Assembly (NCBI RefSeq): GCF_963678635.1
Contig: NC_087071.1
Span: 38,403,858 to 38,467,857, forward strand
Direction: 5' to 3'
Length of the DNA stretch: 64,000 bases
DNA from: Symsagittifera roscoffensis
Lineage: Eukaryota > Xenacoelomorpha > Acoela > Convolutidae
Position 1 is the first letter of the stretch. Each line of letters begins with the position of its first letter. Of this stretch, positions 33,754-45,500 are shown in pieces. The notes beneath the pieces were generated by a model. It was given only the letters and a program-made list of their open reading frames with translations, made no database searches and was not told the origin of the DNA. The position numbers and the translations under genes are program-made.

Positions 33754-36700
33754 TTAGTGTTTATCCATTAATGAGTGTAAAATTCCTTGATTCGATTCCA
33801 TCAGTTTCATTAGCTCGTATCGTCTCTGCATTGCCTCCTTTCTACTTTCTACTCTCGTGAAAGCACTCTTGTCGCTCTGGCCGATGTTGGCGTCAGCAAT
33901 CTCTTGCTTGGCAGAATTATGCGTGCAATCTTTTGGCAGTCCACGATACAAATTAAGCGGAAGCGGCGAGTAAATTCCATTCCCAGATGCTGGCTGGGCT
34001 GTGCCTTCTGAATCGGGTGCTGATGGTTCTGTGTTTGTTGAATCTGAAATATCAGTGTTGAGATTTAGATGAAAAATGATATAACTGCTTGAACTTACGA
34101 TACAAATTGCAAATTGTAAGCATTGAAGAAAAATCTTTTAGTTAATCGATAGTTGTATCATTTGGGAACAGGTTTTTTTACGGAAACAAAAAAAGAGGTA
34201 CACTAATGCCAAGCAAAAATCTGGGAAACGCTTTTTTTTGGAAACGTATAAAAATGCAACTATGTTTGCTATCACTCGGAAGAAAGTGTCGAGACTTTTA
34301 ACGACCCTTTCTTCGATAAAAATTCTTTCTGCGTTATATGCATGAGCTGTATCTGCTCAATCGAACCTATTCTTTGCTGCTTATTCTCTATTAATCAAGA
34401 ATGTGTGCAAATGAGAATATGTAAATGTGTGAAAAGTTTTTCACACATTTGATAAGATTTAGATTTGGAAAGTTTTACAAAATGTGAAAACAGTAACCCA
34501 TGCTGGGGTACTTTCAGGAAATTTTGCAACTCTTGCCTTTTGCAAAACTTTTGATCTTACGAGATATGATGTTTTTTTTTAGATTTCACACTTTCAGAAT
34601 TGAAATTTTCACAAAATTGTGGTTCGAAAAACTACACAAAGTTTAGAATTCCCAACTGTGTAGTGGGCTGCTAGCAGGGTGCTCTCAGGGTCTGTTTTTT
34701 AAACGCAACGCTAATTGCTAAATGAGATTTCGTGCATCGATTCACCGTATAGAAAAATATTACGCTTTTATAAATCATTGCCTGAATGGTTAAATTAGAT
34801 AAAGCAATTTTTGCCAATTCTTGTCAAGATCATAGTTTGAATGGCTTGCTGAGAAAAATTTGAATTTTTTGAACCTATTCACGCCATTGACTAGGTTTAA
34901 AGTGTTTTAAGTTTTTCATTGCATCAATGGCTTAGAAAAGTTTTTTGTACTGGTTTAATTACTTCAATTACGTGTAATTACTTGTTTTTGAATATTTCAC
35001 GCAAATTGCAAGACCCATCTTTCATACTTGCTTTTCTTTTTGACCCAAGTATCATGCTTGTACCCCGGTTCAAGCTAATGTATACTTGAAATATTTCAAA
35101 GAATCATTAATTTCTGCTTGCCGATTGTTTAATGAAGACGTGCTTGCTAGTTGTTCTTTCACATCAAAGCTTTTTTCACAAGTGTATTCCTAAGGCGCTG
35201 CATTTGCAAGCTTCAACGTGGCGAATAGTCAAATCGCTAGTGTTTGAAAGTGAATTTTCACCGATACTCTGAGAGCTTTTTTAAGAACTAAGATAGCATT
35301 GAAGTTGAAAGTGAAGCTCTGCAATTTTACTGATGTGATCCGGATATAAAATTTCCTTGATTGCCTAAAGGAGGAAGGGAACTTTGGCTAACCTTTAAAG
35401 AAGCAATAGGTTTCTTTAATCAGGCCTTGCCTTATCTACCAGCCCTGTCAATGCGTGATTTTTTCTTGTTAGGCATGAAGAACTAATGTAAAGAACTAGG
35501 CATGAAGAAATAATTAATTTGACCGGCATGCAAAGTTTTACCCCACTATTCAAATTGATCCCAATAACGCGTTACTAGAAATCATTTAGTTCTTGACATG
35601 TGGAGGTAAGATGGGTAAAAAAAGAAATTTTCCAATTTTTTTTTTGTCTTTTTTGAGCCAAACACTACCTACGTTGAAAGGCAGTCGGAACGGAACAATG
35701 TTTTGGCTGTTTCGCCTCAAATGTTTTGGCTGTTTCGCCTGACCGATTACGGCTGCAACAGTGGTACCACGTGAAAGCTCTAGACGCAAAAAACGGCCTT
35801 GAGTCGCAAAAAAGAGCTTCGCTGAACAAAATAACTCAGCGTGGAGTGTGGGGAAATAACAGCAACGGACTATGATTAGACAGACTAGATAGCCTTTCAT
35901 AGATCCTCTGCGAATTGCAGAAACCACAGTTAGTATTATTATTACTATTATGAGGTGTGTGTAATCAATTGGTGTGAAATGTTCGATACAAATTTCGCAA
36001 ACATAGGTAACGAATTTTTTTTGATAGTGGTCTCCACACTCAACGTAAACTACGAGGGATATATGTTAGCGCGACTCAACTAGCGTTCCTTAATTCAATT
36101 GAAATGGGCTCTGAGCCGGATTTATTTATCGGTGAACCGTTAGAATAACGCAATATATCGCGCTTTAATTATCCCAAAATCGGCGGTCTTCAAACTTGTT
36201 ATTTTTCAAAAAAAATGTGAAAGCTAAAAAAAATTTTGTGTTACTTTGGAGCTTGGGGCACTAATATTTTTCCGGCTGCTGACAAAAATTCAGTCAAAAA
36301 TTAATTGCTGGTAATAAAAATCGAATTTTGTCTGGAAAAACACCCGAACACAAATGTTGCGTCATTTTTTTCGAAAATGCGATAAATCGTAATTGAAATT
36401 TATCCGCAGGCTGTGTTTGAATAATTGTGAAATCAATTGAAATTTACTGTGTTTTTCCGAAGTTGAAGAGTTTCAATGAAAATATAATTTTGCTTACTCT
36501 CCGGAGTTTTGATGATTTGTTTGATTTTCAGCTGCTCTCTTACTTCGAATGCTTTGAATCTAGCGTCTCTGCTTTCCTGAATGATATCATCTGCTGGAAT
36601 TGACGCTGGCTGACAGTGCATTGAACTAGGCAAAATGGTTTCAATTCGTCAGTTTATGAAAGGTTAATTTAAAAAGTATATTTCTCATGGAAAAATACAA

Positions 36701-37564
36701 AGGTTTGTTAAAAAAATATATTTCTCATGGAAAATACAAAGGTTTGTTTAAAAAAATAAATTTCCCGTGGAAAAATACGAATCTTGATTAAAAACTCACA
36801 TAATTCAATATTTATTGGTTAAAAAATGTCTCATGGAAAAATACGAAGGTTAATTTAAAAATAAATTTCACAATATTTTAATAATATTGCCACTTTTTTT
36901 AAAGTGATGATTGGTTTCATTCAAATAGTAAAGAATGAGTATTTACCATGTCCTAGATACTCTCGATGGTGTGAAGTGGCTGAATGGTGATCCATTTAGT
37001 TTTGAGTGCAGTTTGTGTCTCAGAGAGTGACCATATAGGTTGTCATCTAAGGGGTACTCCAAGTCTGTGTGGACATAGTCGTCCCTTAAAATAAAGGTGT
37101 TGAATTGTTTTTATTTTTTGTTACTTTTTTTTAATATACCAATTTTTTTCAATGTTTTGAAAAAGTACAACAGTTTCGATATAAAATTGTATTCTCTTAA
37201 CTTCAATCATCGTGTGAGTTATTTTAAAAAATTGTTTTCTTTTGGTTCGTCTTTGATGGTAGCTCAATATGAAAATATCAAGCATCGTACTCCCCCCCCT
37301 CCCCTTTCGCGGTCTTATAATTCAGCCGCGGCCATGAGTATGAATGAATTGTCATTTTTTCCATTTAAACTATAGCTACCTGTAATCAGTGGGAGTGTAG
37401 TGGTAAAGCGAGTTGTATCGCTTCGACAGAAAGGGTCGAGTTTGGTTGGTATGCAGGCTCCCAGAATTGTAATCATATGGCTCGGATTGATGAGAGGAAT
37501 AGTTGCTGATTCCAGTTAAAGACTGAAGTTTGAGTCTGTTTTTGTGCAATTTGTGACTCAACAT
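33754..37564 (-). CDS. Unknown host protein, four exons, about 246 residues
   Basis: Exons on the minus strand: 37,564-37,380, 37,084-36,947, 36,625-36,498 and 34,043-33,754 (stop included). All introns are GT-AG and all phases agree (2, 2, 1), which is strong evidence for a real gene. The protein starts MLSHKLHKNRLK, is polar and rich in Tyr, Ser and His in its first half, then has charged helical stretches (ESRDARFKAFEVREQLKIKQ; SRKEAMQRRYELMKLMES). No signal peptide or membrane segment is seen. I do not recognise the family. An acceptor (TTACAG) ends 2 nt before the chosen ATG, so either translation starts there on a trans-spliced or 5'UTR-spliced mRNA, or a further coding exon lies upstream. 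The gene diverges from the dynactin gene, with 534 bp between start codons. The 2.45-kb last intron carries an R2 repeat. Confidence 0.75.
34044..36497 (-). other. Last intron of the unknown four-exon gene
   Basis: AT-rich. It holds a 23-bp tandem word ('atgttttggctgtttcgcct' twice near 35,697-35,740) and dispersed repeat R2 at 36,125-36,395. The 113-codon frame at 35,586-35,927 is probably chance. Confidence 0.6.
36125..36395 (+). repeat. Dispersed repeat R2, copy 2
   Basis: It shares 'atatatcgcgctttaattatccca', read in pieces, and the downstream 'aaatcgaattttgtctgg' / 'cccgaacacaaatgttgcgt' with the copy at 14.3 kb. It lies in an intron of the minus-strand gene. Confidence 0.6.
36655..36870. 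repeat. 40-bp minisatellite in an intron
   Basis: 'tttctcatggaaaa.tac' recurs at 36,681, 36,721 and 36,761 (period 40), with a more diverged unit near 36,829. Confidence 0.8.
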
Positions 37565-38098
37565 GCCTGTAAGTGGTTACTATTTTATGATTGTAATTTT
37601 TTGGAGATTGGCTTTGAAACACACGTTTAATTTGGTTTTAATTTTTAATTTGTACTGGCTAGGCCGAACGTCTTATAACGAGTTTACGTGGTGTTGTAAT
37701 GACTTGTTCATTGGCAATTCAAACAGCGCGTCTTTGATATTGTTGCTAAACCAATGCTACTAATTTTAAGCTGTAATTACAGACAGTTTTTTCTTCAAAA
37801 AATCATAAGAATGTTATCTAGGCGGCTAGATTAGTTACAAAGGTTAACATGGCTGAAACGACAAGTATCTTTGTCGTCTTTGTTATATTCTATTGGATCT
37901 AATCAAACTCAGTTCACAATTTTTCGAGACCACTTGAGATAGCGATTTTATAGGTATTTTATCATATATAAAAAGATAGTTTTCTGTCGAAGATGGTAAA
38001 ACTGCTTTTTCAGGTTCGACAGAAATTGGCTTAATTATTATTTGAAAAAATCAAAACTTTTAGCTTTTCAAAATTTATTTTCCTTTCAGATTAAAAGA
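37565..38098. promoter_or_regulatory. Shared 534-bp region between divergent genes
   Basis: It lies between the starts of the unknown minus-strand gene and the dynactin gene. Both starts are preceded by splice acceptors. No TATA box or other motif is convincing. Inferred, from position only, to hold both promoters. Confidence 0.35.
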
Positions 38099-38662
38099 AT
38101 GGCGTCTGAATCTGAAATTATCCTCCAGGAACGAGTCTTAGCTTTAGAACAGACAATTTATGGAAATTCATCGAACAAAATTACAACTTTGGAAAATAAT
38201 CTCAGCGAACGGCTCAAATCAGTGGATGCGAAAATAACGAATGTTTTGTTCAAAAAACCGAGAATATCGACAGCACTTAAGCAATCAGATGACTTGATCA
38301 AATATCTGAACCTATCCTTGCATCCTGAAATCGAAGCTTCCGATACGAATGTAGAATTAATCCTAGCTTTCGAATCGAAATTCAAAGAAATCGTGAAGAT
38401 GGTTGAAAAAGTAGAGGAGTTAAAAAAGAATTTGGAAAGTCAACATATTCAAGAGAGCAAAGCGTATTTAGCGAAGTTGGCACCGATAGCTAATGATGTT
38501 TACAAATCGAAAGAAACGGAAGAAAAGTTCGAAAAGGAGTTGTACGATGTTGTAACGCATTACAACGCAGTGGTTGAATTAGTGTCTCAACAGTTGATTG
38601 TATTCGACAGACTGCTTACAATTGCAGAAGCGGAGAAAATGGAAAAGCAAGAAAATCAGTGA
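38099..38662 (+). CDS. DCTN3: Dynactin subunit 3 (p22/p24)
   Basis: Single uninterrupted frame of 187 residues, close to the family length (186 in human). It is the small shoulder/sidearm subunit of dynactin, the dynein activator, where it pairs with dynamitin and p150. Seen here: ERVLALEQTIYGN at 11-23 (family: R-x-x-x-L-E...V-Y-G), SDDLIKYLN at 63-71 (family: IEDLIKYLD), ILAFESKFKEIVKMVEKVEEL near 88-108 (family: ILAEEQFI..V..L..V..L), and a long helical, coiled-coil-like C-terminal half ending YNAVVELVSQQLIVFDRLLTIAEAEK (family: YN..... LSKQFVQWDELL). The ATG was chosen because it lies 9 nt after a strong acceptor (TCCTTTCAG, AG at 38,088-38,089) and gives the family length. The acceptor implies a 5'UTR intron or spliced-leader trans-splicing. 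The transporter gene follows on the same strand about 840 bp on. Confidence 0.85.
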   Translation: MASESEIILQERVLALEQTIYGNSSNKITTLENNLSERLKSVDAKITNVLFKKPRISTALKQSDDLIKYLNLSLHPEIEASDTNVELILAFESKFKEIVKMVEKVEELKKNLESQHIQESKAYLAKLAPIANDVYKSKETEEKFEKELYDVVTHYNAVVELVSQQLIVFDRLLTIAEAEKMEKQENQ

Positions 38663-39500
38663 TTTCTAGATATACAGATTTGAATTCCAAACTGGTTTTT
38701 GGTAGATTTAGACTTGAAAGGAAAGTGGTTTTTACAGAATAATTTTTTAATCAAATCTTTTGAGCTTCAGTTGTAGATAAAAGTTCAGTGGCATCAAAAG
38801 CCTTATAACAGAGCGTGTACGCTTATGTTTTAACTTTTCAAATTCTCAAAAGTATACAGAAAAAATAATAGTCGTTGTTTAAAACATCAGTTTTGAACGT
38901 GGTTTTTATGTAACAAACAAAGAAGATACCAATTTTACCGAAAATTGATTGCTACGCTTGCGATTAGTCAAAAGTTTTCTTTCGAATCAATGATTTTCGA
39001 AAATTGAGTTATCTTGTCTGCCGGCTTTATAATTCGGTTTCTATCTTTTAGTAGTTTTTAACACTTGAACGAGTAAATATTGGTGGCATCCGTGACAGGA
39101 CAAGATATATTTAGCCATAAAGGCAGAATTCGCCTTATTTTTTTCACATAAACTCAGCAAATGTTTTCTAGATCTATTTTGGTTATTTTTGAAGCGGTTT
39201 GTTTATTTATGGATTATCTTTGGTTTGTAAGTTAGTTTCTTGACATCATCGCAATCTATAGAATTTGATAAACTATACTTTCTAAGTTTATTCGGGTTAT
39301 TTATACACTGATTTCTCCGTTCGATCAGGTTCTGATTATCACTGATTAATAACTTAAATTACTCAAATTTATCGCAAATTATAAAATTCTATAAAGTATG
39401 ACATTCTAAATTATTTATAGTTTTTTTTCGCATTGATTTTTTTGTATATTTCAGATAGTTGATGATTAGTTAGTAGTTTTTTCTTAAGTTATTACCAATT
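38663..39500. other. Intergenic, dynactin to transporter
   Basis: AT-rich with no further exon. A TATATTTCAG acceptor (AG at 39,453-39,454) lies 46 nt before the transporter ATG. Confidence 0.5.
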
Positions 39501-42500
39501 ATGAACAGAAAACTGTTAATCCTGATTGGAATCACAGTCCAAACTGCGGCACATATTCTAACTGTGAGATACACGCGGTCTCAGTCGGGTGAACTGGCAC
39601 TGACTAGCTCCATGGTCACTATGTGTGAAATACTGAAGTTGACCGTCTGTTTAGCAATCATATTAGCCCAGGTTTGTGAAATGATTTTCTGTTCACGTCA
39701 GCTGTTTTGTTTTTCTTTATCACCGAGCTGAAGGCGTAATCGGTGACCTTGAATGTATCAATATATTAGGCAACAGTGTTTATTGTGCTATGGTTATTAA
39801 ACTCTGGTTAAGTGTTGAGGTTAGAAGTGAAAAATGATGCAGTTTAAGATTTCTTTACTTCGTCTACGTTCTATGCTCGAAAAAAGAGATTGTCAACAAT
39901 TTGACAAAAATTGTCGAGGGTTAAAGATAGTTCGTATTGACAGAATTTTTTGAAAAGAGAAGTTTGCAATTTGAGTGGATTATGCTCTTTTTTGGCAGGA
40001 TAACTGCGCCAAAATGTTCTGTTTGTTTCAATGGAACTGGCTATTTTGTTATCGATTTTTATGGCATGCTCTCCATTTAAGTGATAACTTCATTGATTAA
40101 TCTTTTTCTGTTTGATGTTTCCCTAGGTTTCGTGAAACTATAAGAAAAGCCGTTAAAAGCATAATAGTTGGGTACCTAAGACAAATATTAATCCCCAATG
40201 GTATGTTCGATAGGAGGGTTTGCATTTGGTTACTTTTATTTTTAACTTCTTACAAAAAAGGAGGGTATTGGAACCTGATCTAAACTACATTTTATGATTG
40301 GATAAATTAGATATTTTACCACTGTAAAGTATTTAATATTAACCAATCATGATCCATCAAACTAACAACCCACTTATTTGTAAGTGCTGGAATTACTTGT
40401 AATTTCAGCACCAGAGAGATTTGAATTTAACTTAGAAATTAGTTGACTCTCCAAGAAGACTTCAGCAGCCGCAATAAACCAGTATATCCTAGATCTATTG
40501 AGCCTAGCAGAGACTAGTTAAACAACCTGAGACTAGATAGTATAAGAGTAAGATAAGGATCGGTATTAGACTAAGAAGTTGCACGAATCTATCCGGCCGA
40601 AAATAAGATAGCGTGACGAGCAGACGGTGTACCCTATCCGAAATTACTCTATGAGTTAACCACATCGGTCCTAACTCATCTGGTGCCGAGAAATCAATCA
40701 CCATATAACTCAAGTTATAGAGGAAGATCACCAGAACGAAGAAATACACAAAATTTGTCACAAAATCATTACAATAGACCAAATAGTCGAAATAACTACT
40801 CCAGATCAACTAGACGAACGATATTAAACTCCAGGCATATCTATAACTATAACTTTGCGACCTCCAGGTCAAAAATAAGCAAACCATTCCAACTTGACAA
40901 CTAAAATAAATATCACCATAATATCATAACCCTCCCTTATCTAATAAACCAAAGATCAACAATATTTCCCCAACTCAGACCTCAAATACCCCCCAAACAA
41001 ATATGTTAAATTAGCCTAAAGTAAAAGAACGACCATTTTAATTAGCCTAAAGTATAAAAATCTCAAAATTACCCCAGATCATTTGACAAATAAAAATAAA
41101 GACAAAGAAGACCTCCCGATCACCATAAAATTTGCCCCCAACAATTTTTCACAAAACTCGACCCACTTGTCAAAAAACCAATAAATAATTCGACCACACT
41201 TGAAAATTGCCTCAAACAACAAAAAATATTCGATCGAGAAGCCATTTCTTAAATGCTCTTCTCTCGACCAGTTACCATAATTCTAAACATTCTCGCAAAC
41301 TTTTTCACAATATTTAAACCTTTCATCATATTTCTTTTTGATACCTTTGAATCTTTTGTAATAATCTTAATCATTTTTTGCAATATTTTTTTAATTTTCT
41401 ATTCCATATTTGAACTATACCTCCAGCTTTCAAAAGCTATTGACTATATCCACAGGTACGATTCACAAAACTTATCTAAATGATACGAACCATTTTTAGT
41501 AAAACAGATATTTTCTTACTATTTGTAATTTTTATAACATTTCTATCATCTCTCATCTTGACAATATGCAAATGTATAAAGAAAGCAATTATCACATTCG
41601 CCCTAGCAACAATCCTCCTAATTCTTTTTCTAGAAGAATACTACAATAAACATAAATTTTTTCACTAAAAGAATAGGTCAAAAACCATCAAAAATTGCTA
41701 ACCAACAATCACACAGTCAGTCTTCACCGACATCATCCCAGGAAAACCCAACACCGCCTTCAATTACCCAAAACCCCCAAACATCTACACGAATTTCCTT
41801 TCAAGATAACCCATATACCTTTGAAGAAAGACACGCTCGCTTATCAGAACCACTAGAACCAGTTCAACGACAAGCACCTCTAAGTGAACCAACATATAAC
41901 TTATACCCAACATTACCACAAGAATTGAGTAGAATACGAAATCCTAGTCAAAACCAAAACACAGTCGAAGTAAATAGACAAATTATACATCCTCAACGAA
42001 ACAGAAATTTTCAAACTCCCCGAGTTCATTTTGATATACCCCAATCCCCATCACAAAGTACTCCAGAAAACCCCATTGGTACATTACCAGAAACCCCTAC
42101 GCTTCTTTCACAACGTAGCACCTCAAGCCTACCCTCAGATTACTTAGGTTCAACACCAACATCTGAACAAATACGTGAAAATCCCTTTAACCCTACAAAC
42201 CAAACATCACGACTACCATATTGGACAACACATTCATTCACACAAGGTGAACCAAATTTAATCTATGATCCAATAGATATTTCTACGGATACAACAACAT
42301 CCTCATCACTACCAGAAACATTATCACTACCATCAACACCATCAATAAGCCAGATTTCACCACCACCTTTTAACTTAAATTTCCCAAATAACCTCGACGC
42401 TAGATATCGAGAACAATCATCAACAAATATTCCTTTAAGACTAGACTGGAATACATTCACAGCACCTCCACCATTATTTGGACAACACCCAGAAAGTAAC

Positions 42501-45500
42501 CGACTCCACAACTGGGCACTAAATAGACTACAATATAGACAAGACATTCACGAAGACATTCGTGCTCATAACATCCAAATACTCCAACAGAATAGTCTAC
42601 AATTAAAATTTGAAATCACGGTTAAATTAACAACATTACTCAACATCCCTATCCATTAAATCCACCAAATATAACAGCTCAATCCCTACCACCACCATTT
42701 ATAACAACTGAAGTAATTCACAAATACGACAGATATACCAAAAAGACAACTCATGTGAACAAGTAAACCCATCACGAAAACAAAGTTCTAATTTTAGGAA
42801 CATACACAATATAGAAAATAAATTGACACGTTTTCAAATATACCAAGAAACAGAACTTGCATGTAAATACAGAAACCCACTTCACAAAACACAATACTCC
42901 GAAATATTAGTTGAATACGAACAAGGATTCGACATGACCACTGGAAAAGTAAAAATCGACCCATACGCCACAAGTCATCCTATAAACGAAGGAACATCAT
43001 ATATACCAGTTAATTTTCAAAAAAGTAAAGGTCAACCTGGTGGACATCTAAAACCCCATGACACTAGAAGCACACGTTTACAAGAACTATCACTAATGAA
43101 TAGTACATATTTCGGTAATATCCACTATGATATTCACTTAGATATGAAATTAGACTACACAATTAGCCGAATTTTTCAAGAAATGTCACTCTCTGAATTA
43201 GAAACACTTCACCAACTATGCGAATTAGAAAGAACACAAATCCTACAATCACTTGCATTAGCAGTATTAAAAATACCCTACGCAGGATATTTATTATCAG
43301 GCAATAGATCAAATTTTTTAGACTATGAAGGAAACATTTTATGGTTTTATACCTGTACCAAAAAAGTATCACCACTATATGTTTTTGAAGATAAACGATG
43401 CTATAAAAGAATCCCTATCTTTTATAAGAATAAAGTACACTTCGTTGACACACTTTCAAGACGAACCTATTTCTGAGATACCGCAGTCCCATGTGGATCA
43501 GAAAATAGCCACAATGTAGTACAACTGAACCCTGATGAAGATAAATATAACCTTCTTACCCCATATCCCACATTAATGCAATCACTCAAAAAATTTTCAC
43601 CTGAAAGCATTAGAGCTATTGTTCGAAACCCAAATATTGACTTACAATCAATTGGAATATATTCAAAATCCGATATACAACATCACATTAGAACACAACA
43701 ATTCCAAGAATTATTAACACAAATGGACACTATACAAAGACAATCAATTGACCAAAACTTACGCAAACTTGCCGAAACAGCAGGATTTGCAGATATTTAT
43801 ACACAAGATTATAGCGGATATTTTAAAGACATTAAAGACTATATATATCTCAACGGTGAAAAATACCGACCACAAGATATCTCACCTATAAATATTTTTA
43901 GCTTTGTTACACTCAAAAATGAAATTCTTGATTTTCTAGGATGGCCCTATTACATCTTAGAAAAATTAACTATTTTATACGCAATGTTTAACTTTATAGG
44001 ATTTCTTTTCGCACTCTTAAAAGGAATCTATAATACATGCGCTATACACACACAAGTAAATAGACAAGCAAGTGTAGCACGCATCTTATTTGCAGGATTT
44101 TTTGGAATTTTTTCATCATCAATAAACAAAATTCTTTTAGACGCACAAATAAAAGAATACAACACAAAAATAGCAACAAGACAGAACACATATGACGAAG
44201 AACATAACAATGTAGACATTACGCCTACAGCACCACAGTTACCACCCCTACCACATAACCATCCATTATCACTAGTCCCACGAAATTTTCGAAATTTAGC
44301 AATAACACATAATCCAAATTTCAGACCAACCATATCACAAAGTCCCATTCAACATATAATGACACACAATTCACTAGATGAAAATACATATGAACAAATT
44401 ATAGAACAACCACATACAACTGCTTTTCAGTCTCAAAATAATAATTTTTTTAGCCCACGATGAGCCGACAACTTGGATCCCTACACCGCTCAAATTCTCA
44501 CCCAACCAACCTCAACACTCCAATTACAATAATTCCACTTTTTGCTTTCCCGCCACCCGATTTCCCAACCAATAATATAACATCAGGCATGAATTCAGAC
44601 ACTAATTCACATATCTCAGTTTTATACTCCATCTCACAACTCAATAACCCAGATATTGAAACCCCTGATAAATTTGCCGACTCTGAACCATCTCCATCCA
44701 ATAATTTTCAAACCAATCCCTCAGTTTTTTCGAAACCCCCTTTTCAACCAATCCCACCATATAACCCACTCCCATCCATTTCTACACCCTCCTATGCTTC
44801 ACAAGTTACCCCAACCTACTCTTCACTTCATTCAGATCGATCATCCAATTCTCCAGACACCCCCCAAATCTCCCAAGAACTAGATAATTTTATCACCTTA
44901 CAACAACAACCCTTCCACCTTGACACCTCAACTATAAACCAGATTTCATCAACCATAGAATCATCAAACCCACCTACCCCTACACCCTCTTCAGCTTATA
45001 CCGCATCATTAGCACCATCATCCACATCCACCGAATCATCAATTAGCACTAATAGAGCTTACCGCACTTTCAAAAGAAAATTCCCAAACCATCCATTCCC
45101 AACAAAACCAGGAATAGCCCGTGAATATATTAATCACCCAAATCACACTAACACGAGAGAATTTTTAGCAATCACCTTACCTTCATTTCCACAGTATACT
45201 TTGAACACCCCTAACGACACTAACAACACACGCAATTTTGTAGATGAACACGTTTTAATGCCTACACTTCAATGGACATCATATTATCATTTTACTAACC
45301 CCCTTTGCCTACCTTTATCTAACACTCACATCGATATAGAACGAAATAAAGATATGCTATATCGACTCACTACACCACTAACACATAGACAATTTACTTA
45401 CATCGGATATAAAAAATCACTAAAAACATACACTGCACCCCGAGCTAACGAATATACGCTAGAATATTACGATCATAACATCATCCGAACTAACCAAGAC

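Noticed and set aside
35586-35927. 113-codon minus-strand frame
   Set aside because: It lies inside an intron of the minus-strand gene, has odd composition, contains a 23-bp tandem repeat and has no splice signals that would include it.
38663-39500. Operon of dynactin and transporter genes
   Set aside because: The 840-bp spacing is much longer than in known trans-spliced operons, and no tight intergenic signal is present.
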